Assembly (NCBI GenBank): GCA_022826515.1
Contig: JAJDUT010000005.1
Coordinates: 1 to 64,000, forward strand
Length of the DNA stretch: 64,000 bases
Direction: 5' to 3'
Origin: Candidatus Latescibacterota bacterium
Lineage (GTDB): Bacteria > Latescibacterota > UBA2968 > UBA8231
This document shows positions 50,490 to 60,400 of this stretch, piece by piece. How positions within the stretch are numbered: the stretch's first letter is position 1; every line of letters starts with the position of its first letter. Below the pieces are notes generated by a model. The model had not been told where the DNA came from, ran no database searches, and worked only from the letters and a program-made list of their open reading frames with translations. A program made the position numbers and the translations under genes.

Positions 50490-50552
50490 CAATATGTTGG
50501 ATATTTTTTTGAAAAAATGAGCTACCCGTAAGAAGGCGACAAGTGCGGAAAT

Positions 50553-50582
50553 TTGACGGTCCGTAGCGGGCTTTCTTAGTAT
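50553..50582 (+). promoter_or_regulatory. Possible promoter of the FAD/Fe-S dehydrogenase operon
   Basis: TTGACG at 50553-50558 and TAGTAT at 50577-50582 are 18 bases apart. It points away from the zapA promoter; the 305-base gap between the two genes holds these promoters and the zapA leader hairpin, and nothing else that I could see. Confidence 0.45.
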
Positions 50583-50668
50583 TGAAGTGCCCCTACCAAG
50601 TTGACCAAAGTGTGCGCTAAGCCCTCGGCCGGGCGAAGAAGGTGCGCGCTGCCGATCAATGCCTAAAT

Positions 50669-53524
50669 ATGGATAGAAATACATTGGAAATGGCCTTGCA
50701 ACAGGCCGTTCAAGGCGAAGTGCGCTTTGACGCGGTTTCGCGGATGCTCTACCGCACCGACGCCAGCATCTACGAGATGGAGCCTTTGGGGCTGGTCGTG
50801 CCCAAAGACGAGGCCGATGTGGTCGCCGCAGCAAAAATCGCCGCTGAGCAGGGGGCGGCGGTCTTGCCGCGGGGTGGCGGGACGAGTTTGGCGGGTCAGT
50901 CGGTGGGGGCGGCGGTCCATCTCGATTTTTCCAAATACATGAACCGGATTTTGGAATTCAACCCGGACGAGCGCTGGGTCCGGGTCCAACCGGGTTTGGT
51001 TCTCGATGAACTCAACGCCTACTTGCAGCCCTACGGCCTGATTTTCGCGCCTGATGTCTCTACGAGTAGCAGGGCCAATATCGGCGGGATGATCGGCAAC
51101 AATTCCTGCGGTGCGCATTCCATTATATACGGCAAGACCATCGACCACGTTCTGGAGCTAAAGGTGGTGCTGGCCGATGGCTCGCAAGCGGTATTCGGGC
51201 CGCTAGACGACGCGGAGTGTGAACGCCGTGCGGGTTTGGACAGCCTCGAAGGACACATTTACCGCGAAGTTAGCCGCATCGTCCGCGAGCGCGAAGCGCA
51301 GATCCGCGAAGGCTTTCCCGAGGTGATGCGCCGCGTTTCGGGCTACAATCTCGACGAATTTATCGATGGTGCGCCCTTTGACCTGAGCAAGCTGGTCGTC
51401 GGCTCGGAAGGCACGCTTTGTGCGGTGGTCGAAGCGCGGTTGAACTTGGTCGAATTGCCCGCGCACAAGGGCTTGGTGGCCGTCCACTTTCACGACTTGG
51501 TCGAGGCCACGGAGGCCAATCTGATCGCGTTGGAAACTGCACCGGTCGCCAGCGAGTTGATGGACAAAATTTTGCTCGACCAGACCAAGGACTCACCCGA
51601 ACACGCCCCGAGCCGCCGCCTTCTACAGGATGACCCAGCCGTCCTGCTCGTGGTCGAGTACTTCGCGGACTCGGTCGCCGAACTGGAGCGCAAGCTGGAC
51701 GGGTTGGAGGAGCGGTTGCGGGGGCGGGAGATGGGCTACGCTTGGGTGCGGGCCGTCGATCCGGCAGACCAACAGGCTATTTGGGGGATACGCAAGGCCG
51801 GGTTGGGGCTTTTGATGGGCATGAAGGGCGACCCCAAGCCCCAACCCGGGGTGGAGGATACCAGCGTCCCGGTCGCCAAGTTACCCGACTACATCCGCCG
51901 AGTGGTCGCGCTGATGGAGGAACTGGGGATTGAGGCCGAATACTACGGGCACGCCAGCGTCGGCCTGTTGCACATCCGGCCAATCTTCAGCCTCAAAGAC
52001 CCCGAGGGCATAAAGCTCCTGCGTCAGATGGAGGAGCGGATGAGCGATATGGTGCTCGAATACGGCGGAGCCATGTCGGGCGAGCACGGCGATGGCTTGG
52101 CGCGCAGCGAGTGGATCGCCAAGATGTTTAGCCCGGAGTTGGTCGAGGCCTTTGTCGAGGTCAAGGACGCCTTTGATCCACAGGGGATTATGAACCCCGG
52201 CAAGATCACCCGGCCTCCTCGAATGGACGAGAATCTGCGTTACCACGAGGATTATCAGACGCCCCAGGTGGAGACGTTTTTCAGCTTTAGCGAGGCGGGT
52301 GGTTTTCAGGAAGCCGTTGAAATGTGCTCTGGGGTGGGCCACTGTCGCAAAAAGCTGGTGGGCACGATGTGTCCTTCGTACATGGCGACCTTGGACGAGG
52401 AGCACACCACCCGCGGCCGGGCCAATGCCTTGCGCGCCGCGCTCGCTGGTACTTTACCTGACGGCCTGCACAGCCAAGAGGTACATCGCGTGATGGACCT
52501 TTGTTTGGAGTGCAAAGCCTGCAAGGCCGAGTGCCCGTCGAGCGTGGATATGGCCAAGCTCAAGTACGAATTTCTCGCCCACTACCATCGCGAACATGGC
52601 TATCCGCTGCGCTCGCGGCTCTTTGCCGACATAGCTCGCATCAGCCGCTTGGGATCGGCGTTGGCACCGCTGTCGAATTGGATCGGCCGCAGCGGGTTTA
52701 ATCGCTGGCTGTTGGATGCGTTTTTGGGCATTGACCGGCGGCGGCGACTGCCGGCCTTTGCCCGCCAGCCGTTTTCGCGCTGGTTCGCCGGGCGGCGTCC
52801 GGCTCGCGGCGACAAGGGCCGCGTCGTGCTGTTCAACGATACCTTCGTCGAGTACAACGAGCCGGCCATTGGCATGGCGGCGACGATCATCTTGGAACGC
52901 GCCGGGTACGAGGCCGTCTTGGTCGCAAACAAGGTCTGTTGCGGCCGGCCGTTCATATCCAAGGGCTTTCTCGACCGCGCCCGCGCCTTGGCGCAGCGCA
53001 ATGTGGAGGTACTCGCGCCGTGGGCCGAAGAAGGAGTGCCGATCATTGGGCTGGAGCCGAGTTGCGCGTCGGCTCTCAGCGACGATTACCTAGATTTGGT
53101 TGACGATCCGCAAAGTCGGCGCGTAGCCGAGCAGGTCGTCTTGCTCGAGGACTTTCTCGTCCGCGAGGCTCCGCTCGATTTAGAGTTTGCCCAGACCGTC
53201 CGCCACATTTTGGTACACGGCCACTGCCATCAAAAGGCCCTGACGGGCACAGCCGCGACCGTGGCCATGCTAAACATGCCGCCCCACTTTAGCGCCGAGG
53301 AAATTCCATCGGGCTGCTGTGGCATGGCCGGTAGCTTCGGCTACGAGAAAGAGCACTTTGAAATATCGCGCGCCGTGGGGCAGGAGCGGCTCTTTGCCGT
53401 ACTAGAGGAGGCAACAGAGGATGTGGAAATCGCGGCCGTAGGCACTTCGTGCCGCCACCAGATTGCCGATTTCACTGGGCGGCAGGCGCGGCATTGGGCC
53501 GAGATTTTCGTCGAAGCACTTTAA
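50669..53524 (+). CDS. FAD-linked and Fe-S-binding oxidoreductase (D-lactate dehydrogenase-like)
   Basis: A 951-aa fusion of GlcD-like and GlcF-like parts. The FAD-binding domain has PRGGGTSLAGQSVG near 78, and its C-terminal FAD-oxidase domain reaches about 530. Two ferredoxin-type cysteine sets follow (CSGVGHCRKKLVGTMCP near 553-569, CLECKACKAECP near 611-622). Two CCG domains come after (VCCGRPFISKG near 757, GCCGMAGSFG near 885). The set-up matches YdiJ/Dld-type dehydrogenases that oxidise D-2-hydroxy acids and feed quinones. The start at 50669 was chosen because homology begins there. The next genes include LarA. Confidence 0.9.
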   Translation: MDRNTLEMALQQAVQGEVRFDAVSRMLYRTDASIYEMEPLGLVVPKDEADVVAAAKIAAEQGAAVLPRGGGTSLAGQSVGAAVHLDFSKYMNRILEFNPDERWVRVQPGLVLDELNAYLQPYGLIFAPDVSTSSRANIGGMIGNNSCGAHSIIYGKTIDHVLELKVVLADGSQAVFGPLDDAECERRAGLDSLEGHIYREVSRIVREREAQIREGFPEVMRRVSGYNLDEFIDGAPFDLSKLVVGSEGTLCAVVEARLNLVELPAHKGLVAVHFHDLVEATEANLIALETAPVASELMDKILLDQTKDSPEHAPSRRLLQDDPAVLLVVEYFADSVAELERKLDGLEERLRGREMGYAWVRAVDPADQQAIWGIRKAGLGLLMGMKGDPKPQPGVEDTSVPVAKLPDYIRRVVALMEELGIEAEYYGHASVGLLHIRPIFSLKDPEGIKLLRQMEERMSDMVLEYGGAMSGEHGDGLARSEWIAKMFSPELVEAFVEVKDAFDPQGIMNPGKITRPPRMDENLRYHEDYQTPQVETFFSFSEAGGFQEAVEMCSGVGHCRKKLVGTMCPSYMATLDEEHTTRGRANALRAALAGTLPDGLHSQEVHRVMDLCLECKACKAECPSSVDMAKLKYEFLAHYHREHGYPLRSRLFADIARISRLGSALAPLSNWIGRSGFNRWLLDAFLGIDRRRRLPAFARQPFSRWFAGRRPARGDKGRVVLFNDTFVEYNEPAIGMAATIILERAGYEAVLVANKVCCGRPFISKGFLDRARALAQRNVEVLAPWAEEGVPIIGLEPSCASALSDDYLDLVDDPQSRRVAEQVVLLEDFLVREAPLDLEFAQTVRHILVHGHCHQKALTGTAATVAMLNMPPHFSAEEIPSGCCGMAGSFGYEKEHFEISRAVGQERLFAVLEEATEDVEIAAVGTSCRHQIADFTGRQARHWAEIFVEAL

Positions 53525-53544
53525 CGCGAAGTGAAAGGATTACG

Positions 53545-54069
53545 ATGGCATTTAACGTCAAGCAACGCGGTCGATTAACCTACTACTACGGCGGGGACCA
53601 CCCAACCTTATCGGCCTTGGTAACTGAGGCACTGGACAATGGCGACTTGAAGATCTACTTCGCTGGCTTGACCGGCGGACATTCGGCGCATGGGATTCTT
53701 GGCCGCGACGAGTTGGTGAGGATGACGCCTTCCGTCGAAGTCGAGCTAGTCTTCCGCTGTTGGGAGAAGTGGCTGCAAGAAGCTGAGATTTGCGATTCGA
53801 TTGCCCAGATAGATTTTATCGAAGTACACGCCTTTGGTGCCCAGCCCAAGGACGTCAACCCGCTGACCGACCCGCAGCGCTTTCACGAGGAACAACAGCG
53901 CATTTACCAAGAATACGCCCAAGCCTATAGCAGCTTTTTCCGCGACTGTATGCCCGACACCGGGGTGCCGGCTCGCTTTACGGTACACGTGGTTGATTTC
54001 CCTGACAAAGCTGCTTCTTATGAATTCTACAGCGTAGGTCTGTATCAGCCGGCCCTGCACGGAGCTTGA
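53545..54069 (+). CDS. Conserved-looking protein of unknown function
   Basis: A 174-aa soluble protein, no signal peptide or membrane helix. It has KQRGRLTYYYGGDHPTLSAL at the start, HSAHGILGRDELVRM in the middle and VHVVDFPDKAASYEFYSVG near the end. I do not recognise the family. AAAGGA lies 7 bases before the ATG. It sits 20 bases after the dehydrogenase gene and 3 bases before the FmdB gene, so it belongs to the same operon as LarA. Confidence 0.65.
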   Translation: MAFNVKQRGRLTYYYGGDHPTLSALVTEALDNGDLKIYFAGLTGGHSAHGILGRDELVRMTPSVEVELVFRCWEKWLQEAEICDSIAQIDFIEVHAFGAQPKDVNPLTDPQRFHEEQQRIYQEYAQAYSSFFRDCMPDTGVPARFTVHVVDFPDKAASYEFYSVGLYQPALHGA

Positions 54070-54072
54070 GCC

Positions 54073-54297
54073 ATGCCGATTTTTGAATACGCCTGCATGG
54101 AGTGCGGCACTGAGTTCGACGCGCTCATACAAGGGACGGCAACAGCCGCTTGCCCGTCTTGTGAGAGCGCAGAGTTGGAAAAGAAGCTGTCGAGTTTTGC
54201 CGTTGCTGGTCGCGCTGCCAGTGAGCGCGAGCCAATAGGTCCGTGTGGTACCTGCGGCGATCCGCGCGGTGCTGGTGCCTGCGCTCTCGATAATTGA
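54073..54297 (+). CDS. FmdB family zinc-ribbon protein
   Basis: A 74-aa protein. The first half is the FmdB zinc ribbon: MPIFEYACMECGTEF with CMEC and then CPSC about 20 residues on, followed by LEKKLSSFAV. The glycine- and cysteine-rich tail (CGTCGDPRG) is seen in many members. FmdB proteins are putative regulators with poorly known function. It lies 9 bases before larA. Confidence 0.88.
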   Translation: MPIFEYACMECGTEFDALIQGTATAACPSCESAELEKKLSSFAVAGRAASEREPIGPCGTCGDPRGAGACALDN

Positions 54298-54306
54298 GGA
54301 AGACCT

Positions 54307-55569
54307 ATGGCTGAGACGCAAATCGAACTGCCCTTTGGCGACTCTCAGTTGCAAGTTGACGTTCCCAGCGAGTGTCTGCTAGGCGTCGTCTTGCCGAGAA
54401 CGGAACAATGCGGCGACGGCTCGGAGCGGGCATTAGTGCGGGATGCGCTGACCCGGCCCGTGGGTACACCGGCATTGCGGGCATTGGTGCGGCCCGGCCA
54501 GCAGGTGGCGATTGTCGTAAGCGATATGACCCGGCCCTGCCCGACGGATCGTCTGTTGCCGCCGGTGCTAGAGGAGCTTGCCGCGGCTGGCGTGCCGGAT
54601 GCCGACGTGACGGTAGTTGTGGCCTTGGGGCTGCATAGAGCGCAGACCGTAGCTGAGTTGGCTGCCTTGGTGGGGCCGGAAGTTTATGCCCGAGTGCAGG
54701 TGGTGAACCACGATCCCCAAGACGTGGTGCGGCTGGGAGTCACTTCCCGCGGTACGCCCGTGGAGTTGTTCCGGCCCTTGGTGGAGGCCGATGTGCGGAT
54801 CTGTTTGGGCAATTTGGAGTTCCACTACTTCGCCGGCTTTTCGGGTGGAGCTAAGGCGATCTTGCCCGGCTGTGCCTCTCCCAGTGCCGTAGCGGCCAAC
54901 CACGGCTTGATGGCCCGGCCCGGCGCGGAGACCGGGCGGCTTGAGGGCAACCCGGTGCGGGAGGATTTAGAAGAAGGGGCGGGCATGTTGGGGATCGACT
55001 TCATCCTCAATGCGATCGTCGACGATCGCCACCGCATTGTCGCCGCCTTTGCCGGGCACGTGCGAGAGGCTCACCGCAAAGGGTGCGAGCAGGTAGCCGA
55101 GCGCGGAGCCGTGCCCATTGCGCGATGCGCTGATATTGTCCTCGTCAGCGCGGGCGGCTATCCGCTGGATGTCAATATGTATCAAGCGCAAAAGGCTCTC
55201 GACAACGCAGTGCATGCCGTGCGCGAAAGAGGCGTTATCGTCTGGGTGGCCGAATGCCGAGAGGGACTGGGCAGCGCTACCTTTGCCTCTTGGTTGCAGG
55301 AGGCGGATTCAGCCGACGAGATTCTCGCGCGCATAGAGCGAGAATTCGTCTTAGGAGGGCACAAGGCTGCAGCCATTGCTTCGGTGCTGAAAAAGGCCCG
55401 CGTGCATTTGGTCTCGTCGCTGCCGGTTGAGGCCATCGGCCGCGTCGGCTTAGTGCCCTTTGACGACCTAGGCCAAGCTATGGCGGCCGCGCACGAGGTA
55501 GTCGGCCACGAAGCCCGAATCTGGGCGCTGCCCTATGGAGATTCAGTGTTGCCGCAGGCCGCGGCCTAG
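54307..55569 (+). CDS. larA: Nickel-pincer racemase/epimerase, LarA family
   Basis: A 420-aa enzyme of the LarA family, which interconverts stereoisomers of lactate or other 2-hydroxy acids using a nickel-pincer nucleotide. Key residues are present: histidine in VALGLHR (near 109), HYFAGFSGGAKAILPG with the cofactor-bound lysine near 182, and ANHGL with the nickel-ligand histidine near 198. The family includes members with other substrates, so lactate is not proved. Cofactor genes larB, larC and larE are not in the window. Confidence 0.9.
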   Translation: MAETQIELPFGDSQLQVDVPSECLLGVVLPRTEQCGDGSERALVRDALTRPVGTPALRALVRPGQQVAIVVSDMTRPCPTDRLLPPVLEELAAAGVPDADVTVVVALGLHRAQTVAELAALVGPEVYARVQVVNHDPQDVVRLGVTSRGTPVELFRPLVEADVRICLGNLEFHYFAGFSGGAKAILPGCASPSAVAANHGLMARPGAETGRLEGNPVREDLEEGAGMLGIDFILNAIVDDRHRIVAAFAGHVREAHRKGCEQVAERGAVPIARCADIVLVSAGGYPLDVNMYQAQKALDNAVHAVRERGVIVWVAECREGLGSATFASWLQEADSADEILARIEREFVLGGHKAAAIASVLKKARVHLVSSLPVEAIGRVGLVPFDDLGQAMAAAHEVVGHEARIWALPYGDSVLPQAAA

Positions 55570-56465
55570 GGTTTTTCGCTGGCAAACAAATCGAGCTGCT
55601 CAATCTCCTCGTCGTCAAATCCCCCCAACCCAATGCCGAGCAGACGCGTACCTAAGTCGTCGGCTTCTGTCTGTTCTAATAGCTCGCAGGCTGTCGTGAA
55701 GACGGCTTGGGCGCGATCGGTAAAGGCGGCCAAGCGCGATGTGCGCGTCGCGGTGCGAGAATCTGGATAGCGCACCTCTAGGGTTACATCGCGTGCTTGT
55801 AGCCCTCGGCGCTGCAAGCGCCCGCAGAGCGCGGCGGCTAGCTCGCGCAAGGCATCGCGCATTTCTTCACGGGTATAAAGCGGGGCGGCAAAAGAGGTTT
55901 CCTCGCGGATTTGGTCGAGCTGTTCGGCTGGGGCGACCGGGTCGTCGTCCCAACCTTGGGCGAGGTGCCAAAAGCTGCTGCCCCGCTGGCCAAAGCGGCG
56001 CACGAGTTCTTCCAGCGGCGCTTGGATCAGTGCGCCGATGTGCTCTATTTGCATAGTTGCGAACTGCTGGCGCGTAACGGCCCCCACGCCGGGAAGCTGG
56101 TCAATGGGCACATTGGCGAGAAAATCCTCTATCTGTTCGGGCAGCACGACTGTTAGGCCATCGGGTCGCTGGCGTTCCATCGCTAGCTGCGCCAAGAACT
56201 TGCTGGGTGCCAACCCCACGGAAACGCTCCAGCCTAGCTGCCGCTTGATATCGCTTTTGATCATCTTGGCGACGCGCGTTCCAAAGGGGATGTCGAGCTT
56301 ATTGTCGGTGACGTCGAGGATGGCGTAGCCGTCGCCCCATTCGATCCAATCGGTGTATTCGCGCAGGAGCGCGGCGAATTCGGCGTAGGCACGGGTGTTG
56401 TGGCACGGGCCGCTATCGATTCCAATGTGGACTATCTTGCGGCGTCCGCCCTTAGCGGGACTCAT
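55566..56465 (-). CDS. Y-family polymerase-like protein, probably inactive
   Basis: A 299-aa relative of DinB (Pol IV). The middle and C-terminal regions match: KRQLGWSVSVGLAPSKFLAQLA, IDQLPGVGAVTRQQFA and little-finger-like strands (RDVTLEVRYPDSRT). The N-terminal stretch that should carry the first catalytic aspartate, fingers and the steric gate is missing about 40 residues, with KIVHIGIDSGPCHNT jumping to the later part. The second acidic pair is DG (WGDGYAILDVTD), not DE. So catalytic activity is unlikely. The stop shares 4 bases with the larA stop (CTAG). Confidence 0.75.
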   Translation of the reverse strand: MSPAKGGRRKIVHIGIDSGPCHNTRAYAEFAALLREYTDWIEWGDGYAILDVTDNKLDIPFGTRVAKMIKSDIKRQLGWSVSVGLAPSKFLAQLAMERQRPDGLTVVLPEQIEDFLANVPIDQLPGVGAVTRQQFATMQIEHIGALIQAPLEELVRRFGQRGSSFWHLAQGWDDDPVAPAEQLDQIREETSFAAPLYTREEMRDALRELAAALCGRLQRRGLQARDVTLEVRYPDSRTATRTSRLAAFTDRAQAVFTTACELLEQTEADDLGTRLLGIGLGGFDDEEIEQLDLFASEKP

Positions 56466-57417
56466 GCGATGAAAAAGGCAGGGATACTACGGTGGCCTGC
56501 GCTCCGCCCGCGTCTAGCACAGTGCCTTCGACGCAAGCACTCCGCCGCACATAGGCGAGGGCAATCGGGCCGAGGCTAGGGGAGTGGACTGCCGAAGTAA
56601 TGCGTCCTACTTCGCGCGCTCCGTCGCGCAGTGGTTGCCCCGTTGGCGGCAATTTGGCAGTGGAAAGACGCAGCCCGACTAGATGCTGTTTGACTTTGTC
56701 GTAGGTATCTAGGCGGGCGATGACTTCTTGGCCGATATAGCAGCCTTTATCTAGATGAATAGCGCGACCAAGCCCTGCTTCCCAAGGGTTGTACTCTTGG
56801 GTCAACTCTCGTCCGAGCAGGGGAAGGCCCTGTTCGACGCGCAAAATTTCCCATGTCGCCGCTTCTATTGGACGGGCACCTACGGCGGCAAGGCGTTGCC
56901 ACAGGCCATCCACGGCTGCGGGCGGACCGAAGGCGCGCAGCCCCGGCCCAGGCGTGCGCGCCAACCACAGACCGTCGGCGACCTGTGGGTCGAGTAGCTG
57001 GTGATCCTGAAATTTCGCTATATCTGTTTCCAATGTTCGGGCGACTAGCTCGGCAGCTTGCGGGCCGACAAGCTCGAACATGGCCGTCTCGTCTGTGCGG
57101 TCTGCCAATTCAAGGGCCTCGGCAAAGATAAAACGGTCCAGCCAAGCAGGAATTGAGGTGCGCGAATCGGGACTCAAGATCAAGGCCGTGGCGTCTGGGC
57201 CGCGATAACAGGTGGCGAGATCGAGGATTCTCGCTCGCTGTTCGATAAAGACGGCTTCGAGGCCGTGCCCTATTTGCAGGTTGTGAAAGTCGTTGGAGGT
57301 CATGCGATGCAGGAAGTCGAGGTGGTCGGCACCGCGCATGTACAAGCGAAATGAGGCTTGCGCGTCGCGTAGGGCCGCGCTGGTGCGGGCGGCGTGATAG
57401 TCGTCGTAGTGGGCCAT
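56452..57417 (-). CDS. ygfZ: Folate-binding YgfZ/GcvT-like protein
   Basis: A 321-aa protein of the YgfZ family, which needs tetrahydrofolate to help build or repair iron-sulfur clusters. The family signature KGCYIGQEVIARLDTYDKV lies near residue 228. GcvT-like parts precede it (FLHRMTSNDFHNLQIG, RGPDATALILSPD). The ATG at 57417 was chosen over the TTG at 57426. It overlaps the polymerase-like gene by 14 bases and lies 13 bases after sbcC. Confidence 0.88.
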   Translation of the reverse strand: MAHYDDYHAARTSAALRDAQASFRLYMRGADHLDFLHRMTSNDFHNLQIGHGLEAVFIEQRARILDLATCYRGPDATALILSPDSRTSIPAWLDRFIFAEALELADRTDETAMFELVGPQAAELVARTLETDIAKFQDHQLLDPQVADGLWLARTPGPGLRAFGPPAAVDGLWQRLAAVGARPIEAATWEILRVEQGLPLLGRELTQEYNPWEAGLGRAIHLDKGCYIGQEVIARLDTYDKVKQHLVGLRLSTAKLPPTGQPLRDGAREVGRITSAVHSPSLGPIALAYVRRSACVEGTVLDAGGAQATVVSLPFSSHESR

Positions 57418-57430
57418 AATGAGCAAGAAG

Positions 57431-60400
57431 CTAGGCGTGCTGCGTCACGGAGAAACGCGAGCCTAAGTCGGGGTGTTTGGCGACCTCGATTTGCACTGGA
57501 AAGGCCGCTTTGAGTTGGTCTAGATGTGTGACGATCAATACCTTTTTGAAATCCTCGCTGATTTTTTGGATGGCTTCGATGAGTTGTTCCAGCCCTTGTT
57601 CGTCTTGGGTACCGAAGCCTTCGTCGATGAAGAGGGTGTGGAGGCGGGTGCCCGAGCGCATGGCCAGCACTTTGGAGAGCGCAAGGCGCAAGGCAAAATT
57701 GGTGCGGAATGCCTCACCCCCGGAATAGAGGTGATAGGAGCGCTCGCCAACCTCGTCAGCGATCTTGACGTCGAGGGTTTCGCGGGTGCCGCCTTTTTTG
57801 AGGTCGCGCAGCGATTCGAAGGCGACTTGGATGCGGTTGGCGGTCAGGCGAGCGAGGATGGCGTTGGCCTCGTCGGCAATCTGCGGCACGGCGTTTTCAA
57901 TGATCAGTGCTTGGATCCCATCCTTGCCGAATGCCTTGTCGAGTTGTTGGTAGCTCCAAGCCTGACGCTGGGTGCCTTGGAGCTTTTCGCGTAGTTGGTC
58001 TTGTTCCTGAGCTAACTCGGCGCAGCGCGCGCACAGGGCCTCTAGGTTGCCCCGGCGCTGGAGATGTTGGTCTCGCTCGACCCGTAGCTTTTCCAATTGG
58101 GCTTGGTTTTCGCCGAGTTGCCTATCGACGTCTTCTAACTCGTCGGTCCGCTCGTGCAACTTTTCCTTTTCTTTTTTTATAGTCTGCAATTGTTCCGCTA
58201 AAGTGGAGGCTTCAGCTTCGTAGCGCATCTGCGATTCGCCGGACGAAGCGCGGCGTTGGCGGGCGTGTTGTAGGCGCTCGAACTGCCGGGCACTGTCGCG
58301 CAGGTCGTCGTGTTGCAGGCGCAACCGCTGGTGCTCGGCACTATCGTAGCCCAAGGCTGCAAGCTGTTGCTCGGCTTGGCCGAGTTGTTCCCGTTCTTCT
58401 TGGGCATAGTGGGCCTCGGCGAGTTGGCGCTCGGCCCGCTCGAGTTGGTTCCGGGCTTCGGCCTGCTCGCTGTTGAGCCGCTCGGCTTGGCTTTTGGCGT
58501 CCTGCAAACGGGCATGCTCAGCTTCGACTGGGCGCAACTCGGAGAGCTTTTGCCGCAGCGTCTCGTGTTCGGAACTGCTGTAGCCCAACAGTTCGATTTC
58601 TCCGGCTAGTTTGTGAAGACGTTCGCGCTCTTGGGGAGCGTATGATTGGTCGCTGAGTTCGCGGTCGAGGGTGGCTAATTGCTCGGCTAGTGACTGGATT
58701 TCGGAGGCAGATTCCCGTATTTGCGCGAGACGAGCCTCCTCGGTGGCTAGGTCTTGGTGGACCTGCTGGAGGGGCGCGATTTCCTCGTCAAGGACCTTGT
58801 AGCGCGTGCGCATCTTTTGCAATTGATCTCCGAGAGCGGCGAGTTCGCAGTCGAGAGCGGCGATGCGCTCTTGGCGGCGCTCTTCCCGCTGCGCCAGTTC
58901 GGCCGCGACCTGCTGGCGATGTTCGGCGTCGAGGACGCTGCCGCACAATGGACAATTGGCGTCGTCGGAATCGGCTAAGGCTAGAGTCTGTTGGCGCTCG
59001 GTGGCCAATTCTTCTTCTTCAGCGCGGCGCTGCTGCTCCCGCTCGCTGATCTGGACCTTGAGATCGCGGCCCTCATCCGCGAGGCGATCCCGTTCCTCGG
59101 CTTTGGTCTGCAATTGAGTCCGTTGCGTTTGCAACTGGAGGATGTGGGCTGCTAGGGGTTCTGCCTCGGCCCTAGCTCGTTCTAGCTGGGCCAATTGCTT
59201 GGCGAGTACTTGGCGCTGGCTTTTGCGGTGCTCCTCTGCAAGCGATAGTTCGTGTTCGAGGCGACGGCGCTTGCTGAGGAGCACCTCGTAGCGGATCCGC
59301 GCCTGCTCTAGGGCTTGGACCTGCTCACTGATGGTTTTGAATTGGGCGTAGCGGATGGCGATGGTCTGCTCTCGATTGAGCAAGGCTTGATGCTCGTCGA
59401 GTTGGCGCTGGCGCTCGCCGAGAGTGGCTGCCCAGCGCTCTTGCTGCCGCTCCACTTCTTGGCGCACTTGGGCGATTTGCTCTGCTAGCTGGCGGCGGTG
59501 GGTTTCTAACGCGCCGTGCTCCTGAGCTTTTTGTTCGAGCAGGCCGATTTGGGTGTGGAGCTGATTGTAGGTTGCAAAGTCCCGCTCGATGGATTCGGCA
59601 GCCGCTAGGATCTCGCTGTCTTGACGCTGCTGTTCTCGCAGGTTTTCGAGTTCAGCGGAGACCTGCTGCTTCCGCTCGGCGACGCGCTGCTGCTCCCGGT
59701 CTAGCTCGGCGACGCGCTGGCGGATCTTCACCAGTTCTAGACGCTGGGCTTCCAACTCGGCTTGTGTTTTTTCTCGGCTGCTGATTTCGCGGCCGAGCAG
59801 AGCGAGGTGATTATCAACGGCGCACAGCTCGGATTCGTAGTTTTCGTGCTTGGCCAATTCGGCCTCAAGTTCACCGAGGCGGGCCTGCAGGATCTCGCTC
59901 TGGCGCAGGTGCTCTTGATATCGGACCCGAGCCATGCCTTGGAGTTGGTCGTAGCGCCCTAGGCCGAGGATTCGCCCGAGGACTTCTTTGCGCTGCCTAG
60001 CGTTTTTTTGGGTGAACTCGTCGGCGCGTCCTTGGACTATGAAGGCCGAGTTGACAAAGGTGTCGTAGTCCATGGATAGGAGTTCGTTGATGCGCCGCTG
60101 GGTGGGATTAATGCCCTCGCCTTCGCTGAGGGTGCGGAAGACGCCGTCGCTTTCTACTTGTAAGTCTAAGGCCGGGACGCCTCGCTTGGTGCGACGCCAA
60201 CTGCGGATGACGCGGAAGTGCTTTTCGCCGAGGGCGAAGTCGAAGTCAACCCGCATCTCTCTGGCCCCGATCCGACACAGCTCTTCGTCGCTGCGGCTTT
60301 TGCGGGCTTGGCCCCACAAGGCATAGGTGATCCCGTCGAGCAGGGCGGACTTGCCGTGGCCATTGCCGCCCGTGAGGCAGGCGACGTGAAACTGGGTAAA

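Noticed and set aside
50365..50668. 6S RNA beside zapA
   Set aside because: The sequence is on the upstream side of zapA, the predicted RNA is only about 70 nucleotides and lacks the long central-bubble structure.
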